From positions 1-64,000 of the forward strand of contig NZ_PUGE01000009.1 of assembly GCF_002967075.1 (NCBI RefSeq): a stretch of 64,000 nucleotides of DNA. Reading direction: 5' to 3'. The notes beneath the pieces are model-generated. The model was not told the origin of the DNA, made no database searches, and worked only from the letters and a program-made list of their open reading frames with translations. Shown here piece by piece: positions 27,738-37,184 of this stretch. Source of the DNA: Corynebacterium sp. J010B-136 (GTDB lineage: Bacteria > Actinomycetota > Actinomycetes > Mycobacteriales > Mycobacteriaceae). Position numbers and translations under genes: made by a program. How positions within the stretch are numbered: the stretch's first letter is position 1; each line of letters begins with the position of its first letter.

Positions 27738-28347
27738 AGTCATGCTGATTGATGACCACCCCGTAGTGCGTGCGGGTCTGCGCGCTATCTTGGATTCTTT
27801 TAGCGATATCGAAGTGGTCGCTGAAGGCTCCAGCGGCGCGGCCGTCGATAGGCTTTTTGCACCGGAATCGCTCGCTGTCGATGTCGTGGTCTGCGATATT
27901 CAGATGCCAGGCGTTGATGGCATCTCCGCGACCCGGCGCGTGCGCGATAATGACGGGCCACCGGTGCTGATTTTGACGACTTATGACACCGAGGCCGATA
28001 TTATTGCCGCGGTGGAAGCTGGGGCTTTGGGTTATTTGCTGAAAGATTCCCCAGAGCAAGTGCTTCACGATGCCGTCGTCGCCACCGTTGAAGGGCGCCG
28101 CACTTTATCGCCCGAGGTCGCAGGACTTTTGGCAGAGCGTGTGGGCAGGCCGCAGCAAGCGCTCTCTGCTCGCGAGATTGAAATCTTGCAGGCTTTGGCC
28201 ACCGGCGCTTCGAATAAGACCTTGGCGCAGCAATTATTTATCTCCGAGGCAACGGTGAAAACGCACCTGATCCACGTCTATCAAAAGCTCGGCGTGGATA
28301 ATCGCACGGCTGCGGTCACGGTCGCGCGCGAACGCAAGCTGATTTAA
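27727..28347 (+). CDS. chrA: Response regulator ChrA (NarL/LuxR family)
   Basis: A 206-residue regulator. The receiver domain has the acidic pocket at D9-D10 and the phosphorylated D57 in CDIQMPG, with the conserved Lys in LLKDSPEQ. The LuxR-type helix-turn-helix is LSAREIEILQALATGASNKTLAQQLFISEATVKTHL in parts, near the C-terminus. GAGAGG precedes the ATG at 27727. With ChrS it should activate hrtBA when haem is high; the palindrome in the divergent region is its expected target. Confidence 0.88.
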   Translation: MSIKVMLIDDHPVVRAGLRAILDSFSDIEVVAEGSSGAAVDRLFAPESLAVDVVVCDIQMPGVDGISATRRVRDNDGPPVLILTTYDTEADIIAAVEAGALGYLLKDSPEQVLHDAVVATVEGRRTLSPEVAGLLAERVGRPQQALSAREIEILQALATGASNKTLAQQLFISEATVKTHLIHVYQKLGVDNRTAAVTVARERKLI

Positions 28348-28403
28348 CTTGGGTCCCAGCTTTGCTGGGCGCGCGGGAGCAAAAGGGGTTAAAGTGGCCT
28401 TAC

Positions 28404-29775
28404 ATGAGTGTTTCCCAGAATTTGCTAAGCATCGGGGGCAGCATCACTAATGCCCTAGGGTCATTAATCCAGCAGCGTAGCGTTGACGCGGAAGAAATCG
28501 TTCCGGTCGGGTGGCACCGCCACCAGCAGGGCGTAGAGACACTCACGAAGAGCTTCGCAGCGGTACCTGACGGGCAGCGCGTGCGGTTGGCGAAGAAAAC
28601 ATCGAACCTCTTTCGCGGTCGCACTGGCGAGTCGGCGGGCTTAGATGTCAGCGGCTTGAACGGGGTCATCGAAGTAGATCCGGTGGAGCGCACCGCACAA
28701 GTACAAGGCATGTGCACCTATGAGGATTTAGTCGATGCGACATTGCCGCATAAGCTTGCGCCTTTTGTCATTCCGCAGTTAAAGACCATCACCTTAGGTG
28801 GTGCGGTAACCGGCATGGGTGTGGAGTCCACATCTTTTCGCAATGGCCTGCCGCATGAATCAGTGCTGGAGATGGTTATTCTCACCGGCACGGGTGAGAT
28901 CGTGACGTGTTCGCGGGAGAAGAACGTAGATTTATTCCGCGCTTTCCCGAACTCTTATGGTTCTTTGGGCTATGCCGTGCGGTTAAAAATTGAGCTGGAA
29001 GAAGTCACGGACTTCATCGAGTTAAACCACGTGCGCTTTCATGATTTAGAAACCTATGAAGATGCCGTTGCGCATTACGTTGAGAGCCAGGAATTTGATG
29101 GCCAGCCGCTGCACGGGATAGATGGCGTATCTTTTTCGCCGGAAGAATCCTATCTGGTGCTCGCGTGCATTTGGCGCGCAGCAGCCCAGTATCCGCAAGT
29201 TGTGGCCGCGTGAGCTGCGGCGCAGCTCTTTTTACTGGAAGTTGATCGGCATCGATCGCAAATACGATGTCGAGCACAGGTTGATTAATAAGCGCAAGGG
29301 CGAACCGCACCGCGAACGCGTAGTCCAAGACATTGAAGTCACCGTCAACCACATCGCTGACTGGCTGATGTGGTTCTTTGGCGCGTGCGATATTCAGCCG
29401 GTGTGGTTGTGCCCGATTAAGCTAAGGGCATCGTCAGCCGGGCTAGTTGGCACAGGCGAAACAACCAAAGATGCCAACGTACCGTGGCCTTTGTATCCGC
29501 TTGATACGAACACCACGTGGATTAACTTCGGGTTTTGGTCCGCGGTGCCCGGTGACCACGTCTCCGCGGATGCGCAGCCGGGGGCGTTTAACCGGGTCAT
29601 TGAAAAGCAAGTATCCGCACTTGGCGGGCACAAGTCTTTGTACTCCGAGGCCTTTTATAGCCGTGAGGAATTCGAAAAGCTCTACGGCGGGACCTTGCCG
29701 CACCAGCTCAAGGACATCTACGACCCACACCAGCGCTTTCCTGGCCTGTATGAAAAGACCGTCAGCGGTCAATAA
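28404..29775 (+). pseudogene. tmsA: Broken FAD-dependent reductase (DHCR24/TmsA-like)
   Basis: Two frames encode one protein. The first, from ATG 28404, carries the FAD-binding region (VRLAKKTSNLFR, PQLKTITLGGAVTGMGVESTS) and stops at 29213. The second begins near WCSRAFGAQQPSIRKLWP at about 29153 and continues to 29775 (YWKLIGIDRKYDV, PVWLCPIKLR, YSREEFEKLYGG). The order and the residues match DHCR24-like reductases. The segment of about 50 residues that such proteins have between SYLVLA and WCSRAF is absent, and both motifs are read from the same DNA at 29151-29166 in different frames. So this is a deletion with frameshift, not a simple base slip. Next to the methyltransferase it would be the reductase that turns a 10-methylene into a 10-methyl fatty acid. 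Confidence 0.8.
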
Positions 29776-29822
29776 CTACAAAACAACACTAAATATCGAG
29801 CACAAGAAAGTAGATCTTAACG

Positions 29823-31130
29823 ATGAGTACTGCATTTGAACCCATGACTGTCGGGGAAATTATTGACGCTTTCATCGACGGCCATAACCCCTTTTATTGG
29901 AAAGCCTTCGACGGCTCCACCTCTGGTTCACCTGAGTCAAAGTACACGGTGAACATTAACTCGGCAGAGGGTTTGTCTTATATCGTGACGGCACCTGGCG
30001 ATGTTGGGCTGGCGCGCGCTTTTGTCACCGAGGGACTTACGGTAGAAGGTGAGCATCTTGCGCACCCTTATGGCATCTTTGACGCCCTGCGTGAGCTGAA
30101 CGGCAAGACGCGGACCCCAGATTTTGCGACGATGGCGAAGATTTTGCGTTCTTTGGGCTCGATGGGCGCTATCCAGGTGCAGCCGGTGCCGAAGGTAGAG
30201 CGTGCCTCCTGGATTGAGCGCACCATTCGCAGCGGCTTATCGCGGCACTCTAAAGAGCGCGACGCGGATGTTATCTCCGACCATTACGATGTCGGCAATG
30301 ATTTCTATGAACTGTTCTTAGGCAAAGCGATGACTTATACCTGCGCCTACTACCCCACGGAAGACGCCAGCTTGGACGAAGCGCAGGAAAATAAGTACCG
30401 CCTGGTATTTGAAAAGCTCAACTTAAAGCCCGGCAATACGCACTTGGATGTCGGCTGCGGCTGGGGTGGCATGGTGCGCTACGCTGCACGTCACGGGGTG
30501 AAGTCGCTCGGTGTGACGCTCTCGCGCGAGCAAGCTAATTGGGCGCAGGCAAAGATTAAAGAAGAAGGCCTCGAGGACTTAGCGGAAGTGCGCTTTTTGG
30601 ACTACCGCGATGTGCAAGAATCCGGCTTCGACGGCATTTCCGCCATTGGCTTGTTAGAGCACATTGGCGTGGATAACTACCAGGCCTTCTTTGAGTTTAT
30701 GCACGACAAGCTGCATGAAGGCGGAGTGATGCTCAACCACTGCATCACATACCCGGATAATCACAAGACGGCCAAGGGGACGTTTATTGACCGCTATATC
30801 TTCCCCGATGGTGAGTTATCTGGCTCCGGCACGATCACTAGGTCGATGCAAGATATTGGTTTCGAGATAGTCCACACCGAATCTTTGCGCTTTGATTACA
30901 TGCGCACGCTGCGCGATTGGTGTGAGAACTTGAAGGGCAACTGGGATCAGGCCGTGGCACTGGTTGGCCTGCCTACCGCCAAGCTGTGGGGAATGTACAT
31001 GGCAGGTTCTGAGTGGGGCTTTGAGCACAACGTGGTCAATCTTTATCAGTTCGTCGGCATCAAGCTTGACGAGGAAGGCGGCCGCGCTGGCCTGCCCGAG
31101 CGCCGCTGGTGGAGCGATTCCATCTTCTAA
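29823..31130 (+). CDS. tmsB: SAM-dependent fatty-acid methyltransferase (TmsB/BfaB, CFA-synthase fold)
   Basis: A 435-residue member of the cyclopropane-synthase superfamily. An N-terminal domain of about 130 residues is followed by the methyltransferase with the AdoMet motif LDVGCGWGG (D209), SLGVTLSREQANWA, GLLEHIG and HCITYPD, and the C-terminal DWCENLKGNWDQA. Paired with a DHCR24-like reductase gene it fits the tuberculostearic-acid system, where this enzyme methylenates oleoyl chains at C10. It appears complete while its partner is broken. A plain cyclopropane synthase is the alternative. Confidence 0.8.
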   Translation: MSTAFEPMTVGEIIDAFIDGHNPFYWKAFDGSTSGSPESKYTVNINSAEGLSYIVTAPGDVGLARAFVTEGLTVEGEHLAHPYGIFDALRELNGKTRTPDFATMAKILRSLGSMGAIQVQPVPKVERASWIERTIRSGLSRHSKERDADVISDHYDVGNDFYELFLGKAMTYTCAYYPTEDASLDEAQENKYRLVFEKLNLKPGNTHLDVGCGWGGMVRYAARHGVKSLGVTLSREQANWAQAKIKEEGLEDLAEVRFLDYRDVQESGFDGISAIGLLEHIGVDNYQAFFEFMHDKLHEGGVMLNHCITYPDNHKTAKGTFIDRYIFPDGELSGSGTITRSMQDIGFEIVHTESLRFDYMRTLRDWCENLKGNWDQAVALVGLPTAKLWGMYMAGSEWGFEHNVVNLYQFVGIKLDEEGGRAGLPERRWWSDSIF

Positions 31131-31160
31131 GTATCACGTTTAGTGAGTTAAACGTGATAC
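31131..31160. terminator. Hairpin at the tmsB/VanZ convergence
   Basis: GTATCACGTTTA (31131-31142) and TAAACGTGATAC (31149-31160), exact 12-bp arms, directly after the tmsB stop and overlapping the last codons of the VanZ-like gene. No long T run. Confidence 0.6.
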
Positions 31161-31687
31161 CGGAGTCCGAGGACGGTCATTGCACCCAAGAGCATCGCGA
31201 GCAAGATGACTAGCAGGCGCATGAGGCCGCGGTGCTCGCTGTGCGGAATCAGCGCGAGTGCGCCGGCACCCAGCACGCCGCCTAAGGTGTTGAAGAAAAC
31301 ATCATCGATATCGGTATAACCCAGTGCGAAGATGTACTGGGTTATTTCAATACCCAGCGAGCCGAAAAAGCTAATGCCGACCGCGGCAATAAAGCTTTTC
31401 GTGCGCGCATAGATACCGGCCGCGAGCGGCATGAATAGCGCGATATTGCCCAGCGAGTTTGTCCAAGGGGCGTACCAATAATTGGGGCGGTCGAAGCCAT
31501 CGAAAAGCTGCGCATCGATGCTGCGAATAGCATGCGCTGACCCATCGACCACTCCGGGAATGTCCACGAAAGGCTTGCCCAAAGTCACCAACACAATGAT
31601 GATTGTGGACAAGGCGATAGCCACAGACACAGAAATACTGCGCTGTGGCTTTATCACCTGGGGCATGCGGGTCGAAGTTGAGATCAT
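31148..31687 (-). CDS. VanZ-like membrane protein
   Basis: A 179-residue protein with about five hydrophobic helices. The stretch WTNSLGNIALFMPLAAG and later EITQYIFALGYTDIDDVFFNTLGGVLGA are the VanZ-family signature, including the conserved N and D residues. Low-level teicoplanin resistance is known for VanZ itself; most homologues have no tested role. It converges on tmsB. The 80 bases upstream separate it from the MHS transporter gene on the same strand. Confidence 0.8.
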   Translation of the reverse strand: MISTSTRMPQVIKPQRSISVSVAIALSTIIIVLVTLGKPFVDIPGVVDGSAHAIRSIDAQLFDGFDRPNYWYAPWTNSLGNIALFMPLAAGIYARTKSFIAAVGISFFGSLGIEITQYIFALGYTDIDDVFFNTLGGVLGAGALALIPHSEHRGLMRLLVILLAMLLGAMTVLGLRYHV

Positions 31688-31768
31688 GATTGACCTAACT
31701 TAACAGGTGGATCTTAAAAGCAACTGGCCGAAGTATGGCAATTGCCAAAAGCAATTTCTACATGTGGT

Positions 31769-33094
31769 CTACACGTGCAAGTCTTTATCCTGAATGCCCT
31801 TAGGCACCATGAGGACACCGATGAGCGAAATGAGCGAGATGGCCACGCTGTAGGTAGCAATCGCCATAGAGGTGTTGAAGGTGGTGTAGAGGATTTCTGC
31901 GATCATTGGTGCAAACGCGCCGCCGATGATGGAGCCGATCGCGTAGCCGATAGAGACGCCAGACAATCGGACCTTAACCGGGAACATTTCGGCGAATAGC
32001 GCACACATCGGGCCGTATGTTGGGCCCAGGAGGGCTCCAGTGACGATGACTGCGAGGTAGAACATCGCGATGGAGCCGGTATCAACGAGCAGCCACATCG
32101 GGACACACCAGATGGCGAGTGCGATATAACCGATGATGAAGGTGCGCTTGCGTCCGACGCGGTCAGATAGCTTACCGAAGTACAGTGTTGAGGCGAGCCA
32201 GAATGCAGAGGCTACCAGCGATGCGCCGAGCACATCAGTGCGCTCATAACCAACGTACTTGGTGCCGTATGCGAGGAAGTAGGCGATGACGAAGTAGCCA
32301 ATCGCATTGTTCGCAGCAAAAATCAATGCGCACTTTAAGACGGTGGCCCAGTGGCTCTTAAACAGAACTGCCAGGGGTGCGGACGAATCCTTCTTGAGCT
32401 CCTGCATTTCCTCAAACGCTGGAGATTCTTCCACCGCGCGGCGAATAAAGTAGCCCAAGACAATCAAGATAACAGAGGACAAGAATGGAATCCGCCAGCC
32501 CCAGGCCAGGAATTGTTCCGTGGAAAGCACGCTGGAGAGCACCAGCATAAAAATGGTGGCAAGCGCCATGCCAGCAGGAACGCCGATTTGTGGGAAGGAA
32601 CCGAAGAAGCCACGACGACCGTTCGGAGCGTGCTCGACGGTCAAAAGTGCCGCACCACCCCATTCGCCGCCGGCTGACATGCCCTGCAAGATGCGCAGCA
32701 GCACCAGCAGGAGTGGCGCTGCCAGTCCGATGGCGTGATAGGTCGGCAAAAGCCCCATCAACATAGTCGCCACGCCCATGCCCAGCAAGGTGATGACCAG
32801 GACTGGTTTGCGCCCCATGCGGTCACCGAGGTGCCCCGCCAAAATCGCGCCGAGTGGCCTAAAGAGGAAAGAAATACCCAGCGACGCCCAAGAGATAATC
32901 TGCGCGAGCGACGGATTCTCGTTGCTCACAGGGTCAAAGAACTGCGCAGCGAAAATCAGCCCGGCTGCTTGGGCGTAGATAAAGAAGTCAAACCACTCAA
33001 TGGTGGTTCCGACCATGGAGCCTGCGAGCACGCGCTTGTGTTCAGCGGTCATGCCCGCGGCTGGTTGTGGGTTATAAGTTGTAGAAGCAGTCAT
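31769..33094 (-). CDS. MHS-family MFS transporter, likely phenylacetate or related acid
   Basis: A 441-residue metabolite:H+ symporter with 12 helices. The MHS opening VLAGSMVGTTIEWFDFFIYA and the loop motifs GHLGDRMGRKPVL and GKLSDRVGRKRTF are clear. It lies 66 bases behind paaK on the same strand and has its own ribosome site (GGAGGTTTGTAGGAC), so it probably belongs to the paaK operon. Uptake of phenylacetate is inferred from that. MHS relatives also carry shikimate, proline or other carboxylates. Confidence 0.82.
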   Translation of the reverse strand: MTASTTYNPQPAAGMTAEHKRVLAGSMVGTTIEWFDFFIYAQAAGLIFAAQFFDPVSNENPSLAQIISWASLGISFLFRPLGAILAGHLGDRMGRKPVLVITLLGMGVATMLMGLLPTYHAIGLAAPLLLVLLRILQGMSAGGEWGGAALLTVEHAPNGRRGFFGSFPQIGVPAGMALATIFMLVLSSVLSTEQFLAWGWRIPFLSSVILIVLGYFIRRAVEESPAFEEMQELKKDSSAPLAVLFKSHWATVLKCALIFAANNAIGYFVIAYFLAYGTKYVGYERTDVLGASLVASAFWLASTLYFGKLSDRVGRKRTFIIGYIALAIWCVPMWLLVDTGSIAMFYLAVIVTGALLGPTYGPMCALFAEMFPVKVRLSGVSIGYAIGSIIGGAFAPMIAEILYTTFNTSMAIATYSVAISLISLIGVLMVPKGIQDKDLHV

Positions 33095-33160
33095 GTCCTA
33101 CAAACCTCCGGGAAATCGGCGACGATAGGCGTCGGGGTTTAAATATCGGGGGTTAGAGCT

Positions 33161-34480
33161 TTAGTGGTTATCTTTAGGGCGGTTATCAACAAGGCGCTTG
33201 GCTTTGCCATCGCCGCTATTGACCTGGTCTTGGACAAGCACTTCGACGGTGACGCCGATGCGTTGCTTGATTTGCTTGCCCAGCCAATCGGTGGAATCTT
33301 CCACGTCCTTTTCGGTGGCTTGCGGGTCGCGCTCGACCAACAAGGTGAGGTGGTCCATGCGGCCCTTCTTCGAGAGCACGCACTGATAGCGCGGGCGCAA
33401 GCGGTGGTCTTCGGTGATGATCTCTTCGAACTGGGACGGGAAGCAGTTCACGCCGCGCAAGATGATCATGTCGTCATTGCGTGCGGTGATACGGTCCAAG
33501 CGGCGCATGGAACGCGCGGTGCCTGGCAAGATGCGGGTGAGATCGTGGGTGCGGTAGCGAATGATCGGCAGCGCTTCTTTGGTCAAGGTGGTGATGACAA
33601 GCTCACCATATTCACCATCAGGAAGCGGCTCGAGAGTTTCTGGGTGCACGATTTCTGGGTAGAAGTGGTCTTCCCATACGGTCAGGCCGTCTTTGGTCTC
33701 CACACATTCTTGAGCTACGCCAGGACCCATGACCTCAGAGAGGCCATAGATATCGGTGGCATCGATGCCGAATCCTTCTTCAAGTTCATGGCGCATGCCT
33801 TGGGTCCATGGCTCGGCACCGAAGACACCGACGCGCAGCGAAGACTCACGCGGGTCCATGCCTTCTTTCTTCATGCGATCCAACAGCGTCAGCATGTAGG
33901 ACGGGGTTCCCAAGATGGCATCTGGTTTGAAGTCCTGCATGAGCTGGATCTGGCGCTCGGTCTGACCACCAGAGGTTGGAATGGCGGTAGCACCGAGTTC
34001 TTCAACGCCGTAGTGCGCGCCGAGGCCGCCGGTAAAGAGGCCATAACCGAAGGTCACCTGGACTTTATCGGATGGGCGCAGCCCACCCGCGCGGAAAGAA
34101 CGTGCTACCAACTCTGACCAAATCTTGATGTCATTGTGGGTGTATCCCACCACGGTGGGACGGCCGGTGGTGCCGGATGATGCGTGGATGCGTGCAATCT
34201 GGTGCTGTCCAACTGCGAACATGCCAAAGGGGTACTCGGCGCGCAGGGTGGATTTATCAGTAAATGGGAACTTAGCCATGTCGGAAAGTTCCTTGAAGTC
34301 ATCGGGGTGCACGCCGATTTCATCAAATTTCCGGCGGTAGTGTGGCACGTTGTAGTACGCATGGCGCAATTCATTCTTCGCGCGCTGGGTTTGCAGCGCG
34401 ATGATTTCATCACGGGATGCGTACTCAATGCCCATCTGGGGGCCGTGATTGTTGGAAAAGATGTCAAAAATGGCGGTCAA
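33161..34480 (-). CDS. paaK: Phenylacetate-CoA ligase
   Basis: A 439-residue adenylate-forming enzyme of normal PaaK length. The AMP motif SSGTTGRPTV starts at residue 101, and GLSEVMGPGVAQEC and RYRTHDLTR mark the active site. The C-terminal domain contains RGVNCFPSQFE. It makes phenylacetyl-CoA, the entry step of the aerobic pathway. The start is TTG at 34480, with AAAGG eight bases upstream; the next ATG is at residue 16, inside conserved sequence. A PaaR-like operator lies about 200 bases upstream (34682-34699). Confidence 0.94.
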   Translation of the reverse strand: MTAIFDIFSNNHGPQMGIEYASRDEIIALQTQRAKNELRHAYYNVPHYRRKFDEIGVHPDDFKELSDMAKFPFTDKSTLRAEYPFGMFAVGQHQIARIHASSGTTGRPTVVGYTHNDIKIWSELVARSFRAGGLRPSDKVQVTFGYGLFTGGLGAHYGVEELGATAIPTSGGQTERQIQLMQDFKPDAILGTPSYMLTLLDRMKKEGMDPRESSLRVGVFGAEPWTQGMRHELEEGFGIDATDIYGLSEVMGPGVAQECVETKDGLTVWEDHFYPEIVHPETLEPLPDGEYGELVITTLTKEALPIIRYRTHDLTRILPGTARSMRRLDRITARNDDMIILRGVNCFPSQFEEIITEDHRLRPRYQCVLSKKGRMDHLTLLVERDPQATEKDVEDSTDWLGKQIKQRIGVTVEVLVQDQVNSGDGKAKRLVDNRPKDNH

Positions 34481-34681
34481 GGTATTGCCTTTCTCATCGG
34501 GAAAGTCTGGGGGTCCACACCCTTAAACCAGGTTTCCCACTGGCTGTGCAGAGATCTAAATGTCATCTGAACTTGTCACCACAGCGCGATCTTCTCAGGT
34601 TTTGAAACCCTGGAAGAAGTCGCAGACTCTGACCAGATGTCCGCGCGCGCAGCGCCCTGCGTGGCAAAAATTCACTTACTG

Positions 34682-34699
34682 ACTTACCAATCGGTCAGG
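34682..34699. promoter_or_regulatory. Candidate PaaR operator ahead of paaK
   Basis: ACTTACCAATCGGTCAGG, an imperfect palindrome (CTTACC-aatc-GGTCAG) resembling the sites at 35511 and 36125. The rest of the 333-base gap between paaK and the TetR gene shows no other feature beyond this and probable paaK promoter sequence. Confidence 0.5.
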
Positions 34700-34813
34700 T
34701 AAATCATGGTTGAAGCGTACTAAGTCTTCGTGTTACTTGCAACACAATTAAAAATCTTTTTTAGCCACGTCGCAAAACGCTACGCAATCCCCCGAGAGAA
34801 AATGCTGGCAAAA

Positions 34814-35425
34814 CTAGCTCTGTGCAGCTCCGTTAAAGAGCAACACGACCGCGTGGCGGGCAATCTCATCGGGCGAGAGGCGCCCACCCGTCTCATACCA
34901 TTCAATAACTGAGTTGACGGTGCCGAACATCAAACGCGTGAGCACGCCGGTATCCAGATCAGAGCGAATCTCGCCCGAGGCCTGCGCGGCGTCAATAAGC
35001 GGAATTACGCGGCGGGTAAATTCGCGTCGCCGCTGCAAGGCGCGCATTTCCAACTCGGAATTACCCCGCAGACGCAGCAATAAAGTCACCGATTCCTGGT
35101 CAGCACACAGCACCTCAATGGAGCCATAAATAAGCGCGCGGACCTTCTCGCCTGGCGAAGCATCACTTGCCTCCGCCTTATCCACTACCCCATCAAGCGC
35201 ATCTTGCGCACGCGTAACCGCGCACTTCAAAATCTCTTCCTTGGAAGAAATATGGTGGTACAGGGCAGACTTAGAAATCCCCAGCACGCTGGCGACATGA
35301 CCCATGCTGGTTGCCTCATAACCGCGCTGGTTAAATTCGCGCACCGCGGCATCGATGACATCATCGCGGGAATAGCCGGGGCGTCCGCGGTTGGGAGAGG
35401 GAGTAACTTTCACTGGAGGGTTCAC
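34814..35425 (-). CDS. paaR: TetR-family regulator, PaaR-like
   Basis: A 203-residue TetR protein. The helix-turn-helix is YEATSMGHVASVLGISKSALYHH at about residues 35-57, and the effector domain follows (YETGGRLSPDEIARHAV near the end). A basic, Pro-rich tip precedes the HTH. It starts with GTG. It sits between paaK and the paa structural genes. In C. glutamicum the paa genes are repressed by a TetR-type PaaR released by phenylacetyl-CoA; position and family support the same role here. Confidence 0.85.
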   Translation of the reverse strand: MNPPVKVTPSPNRGRPGYSRDDVIDAAVREFNQRGYEATSMGHVASVLGISKSALYHHISSKEEILKCAVTRAQDALDGVVDKAEASDASPGEKVRALIYGSIEVLCADQESVTLLLRLRGNSELEMRALQRRREFTRRVIPLIDAAQASGEIRSDLDTGVLTRLMFGTVNSVIEWYETGGRLSPDEIARHAVVLLFNGAAQS

Positions 35426-35510
35426 GTCTTACATTCAAGCAAAGAAACTTCACTTCAGATAGTCCCCGCCTCACGGATGTGCCGATAAGCGCTGGCCACA
35501 GCGTTAAAGA

Positions 35511-35530
35511 AACCGAACGGACAGTCAGCA
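35511..35530. promoter_or_regulatory. Candidate PaaR operator ahead of the thioesterase gene
   Basis: AACCGAACGGACAGTCAGCA agrees with the 36124-36143 site at 13 of 20 positions, with the right half (ACAGTCAG) best conserved. It lies in the divergent gap between the TetR gene and the thioesterase. Confidence 0.4.
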
Positions 35531-35611
35531 TGTACACTATCTCCCACCACACCCTTTAAACCTCTGGTTTCCGCATGGCTGCGCAGAATTTTTCCGCACA
35601 AGGAGCACAGC

Positions 35612-36073
35612 ATGCGCAAGATTTTGGCACCCGGCGTCGCCGAAGAAGAACAATTCGCCCACGTCCGCACCATGTTCGCCGATGATCTCGCCACCGCGAA
35701 TCTCGGCATCACCATCACTTCTTTATCCCTTGGCCGCTGCGAAGGCACTTTCACCATCACCCCGGAAATGTGCAACGGGCACCTCACCGCCCAGGGCGGG
35801 TTTCTATTTACCTTTGCCGATTCACTTTTTGCCGGGGCGTGCAATTCGCCCGGCGAAGTCGCCGTGGCCGTGCACAATTCCATCCACTACATCGCCCCTG
35901 CCTTTGACGGCGATGAAATTCACGGTACGGCAGAAATCAAACAACACTGGGGCCGCAACGGCATCGTGGATGTACATCTCACCAAAGAAGGCCAGCCTAT
36001 CGCCGAATTCCGCGGCACTTTCCGGCAGCTTCCCGGCAAGCCAGAGGCCCGAAAACGGCCAGTCGCGCACTAA
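35612..36073 (+). CDS. paaI: Phenylacetyl-pathway thioesterase PaaI
   Basis: A 153-residue hotdog-fold thioesterase. The PaaI signature NGHLTAQGGFLFTFADSLFAGACN contains the active-site Asp. It should hydrolyse stalled CoA esters of the ring-hydroxylation steps and so return free CoA. AAGGAG lies before the ATG. It is the first gene of the rightward paa cluster, about 100 bases ahead of paaA, and has a candidate operator of its own. A Lys/Arg-rich tail closes the protein. Confidence 0.88.
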   Translation: MRKILAPGVAEEEQFAHVRTMFADDLATANLGITITSLSLGRCEGTFTITPEMCNGHLTAQGGFLFTFADSLFAGACNSPGEVAVAVHNSIHYIAPAFDGDEIHGTAEIKQHWGRNGIVDVHLTKEGQPIAEFRGTFRQLPGKPEARKRPVAH

Positions 36074-36124
36074 ATCCACGTCAAATCTTCGCTAAATATT
36101 GACGTGCATCACATTTAGCCATAT

Positions 36125-36142
36125 ACTGACCAACCAGTCAGT
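36125..36142. promoter_or_regulatory. Candidate PaaR operator ahead of paaA
   Basis: ACTGACCAACCAGTCAGT, with exact ACTGAC/GTCAGT arms (7 bp including the flanking T and A). It is the most symmetrical of three similar sites in the paa region and lies 33 bases before the paaA start. Confidence 0.6.
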
Positions 36143-36174
36143 AAGTAATGAACTTTTCAAAGGAAGGTTGCCCC

Positions 36175-37158
36175 ATGACAACCACTGCTCGCTCCCTTAG
36201 CTCGGTTGGCGAAGACGACGCCGCCGGGCAAAAGCTTTTCGATGAACTCATCTCCGCCGACTCCCGCATTGAACCCACCGACTGGATGCCAGCGGCCTAC
36301 CGCAAGACGCTAGTGCGTCAGGTTTCCCAGCACGCGCACTCCGAAATCATCGGTATGCAGCCTGAAGCAAACTGGATTACCCGCGCGCCCTCGCTCAAGC
36401 GCAAGTCCATTTTGATGGCAAAGGTCCAGGATGAAGCCGGCCACGGCCTGTACCTGTACTCCGCGGCAGAAACCCTGGGAACCTCCCGCGATGAGATGGT
36501 GCAACAGCTTCTCGATGGCACCGCCAAGTACTCCTCCATCTTCAACTACCCGGCGCGCACCTGGGCTGATATCGGCGCAATCGGCTGGCTGGTTGATGGT
36601 GCTGCGATTGTTAACCAGGTTCCACTGTGCCGCGCTTCTTATGCTCCCTATGGCCGCGCGATGGTGCGCATCTGTAAGGAAGAGTCCTTCCACCAGCGTC
36701 AGGGCTGGGAGATCCTCTACGAATTGGCGCACGGCACCGAAGCCCAAAAGCAGATGGCGCAAGAAGCCATTAATCGTTTCTACGGCCCGGCACTGCAGAT
36801 GTTCGGCCCACCAGATACAGATTCCCCGAACTCCCAGCAGTCCATGGAATGGAATATCAAGCGCTTCTCCAATGACGATCTGCGCCAGCGCTTCGTGGAC
36901 ATGATTGTTCCGCAGGCAGAGGCTTTGGGCTTGCACTTTGAAGACCCAGACCTGAAGTGGAATGAAGAACGCGGCCACTACGACTTTGGCGAGTTGGACT
37001 GGGATGAGTTCAAGCAAGTCATCAAGGGTGAAGGCCCATGCAGCGTGCAGCGTATGCAGCGCCGCCGCCAGGCACATGAAGACGGTGCCTGGGTTCGTGA
37101 GGCTGCTGCTGAATTTGCCAAGAAGTACCACGGCGCCGAATCCGCACTTTCGGCCTAA
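36175..37158 (+). CDS. paaA: Phenylacetyl-CoA epoxidase subunit PaaA
   Basis: A 327-residue di-iron oxygenase subunit. The iron ligands lie in [29 protein letters not shown] and [13 protein letters not shown]. With PaaC it forms the core of the complex that epoxidises the ring of phenylacetyl-CoA. The start at 36175 has AAAGGAAGG seven bases away; ATG 36148 lacks a ribosome site. First gene of the tight paaABCDE block. Confidence 0.96.
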   Translation: MTTTARSLSSVGEDDAAGQKLFDELISADSRIEPTDWMPAAYRKTLVRQVSQHAHSEIIGMQPEANWITRAPSLKRKSILMAKVQDEAGHGLYLYSAAETLGTSRDEMVQQLLDGTAKYSSIFNYPARTWADIGAIGWLVDGAAIVNQVPLCRASYAPYGRAMVRICKEESFHQRQGWEILYELAHGTEAQKQMAQEAINRFYGPALQMFGPPDTDSPNSQQSMEWNIKRFSNDDLRQRFVDMIVPQAEALGLHFEDPDLKWNEERGHYDFGELDWDEFKQVIKGEGPCSVQRMQRRRQAHEDGAWVREAAAEFAKKYHGAESALSA

Positions 37159-37184
37159 TCCTCTGATATTTAAGGAGTCACCCC

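Noticed and set aside
28347..28403. CCCAGC-TTT-GCTGGG as terminator of chrSA
   Set aside because: Only six base pairs with no T run; not strong enough to call, though it follows the chrA stop directly.
28404..29775. Programmed frameshift in the reductase gene
   Set aside because: A slippery site is not evident, and a conserved segment appears to be missing as well, so a recoding event would not restore a full protein.
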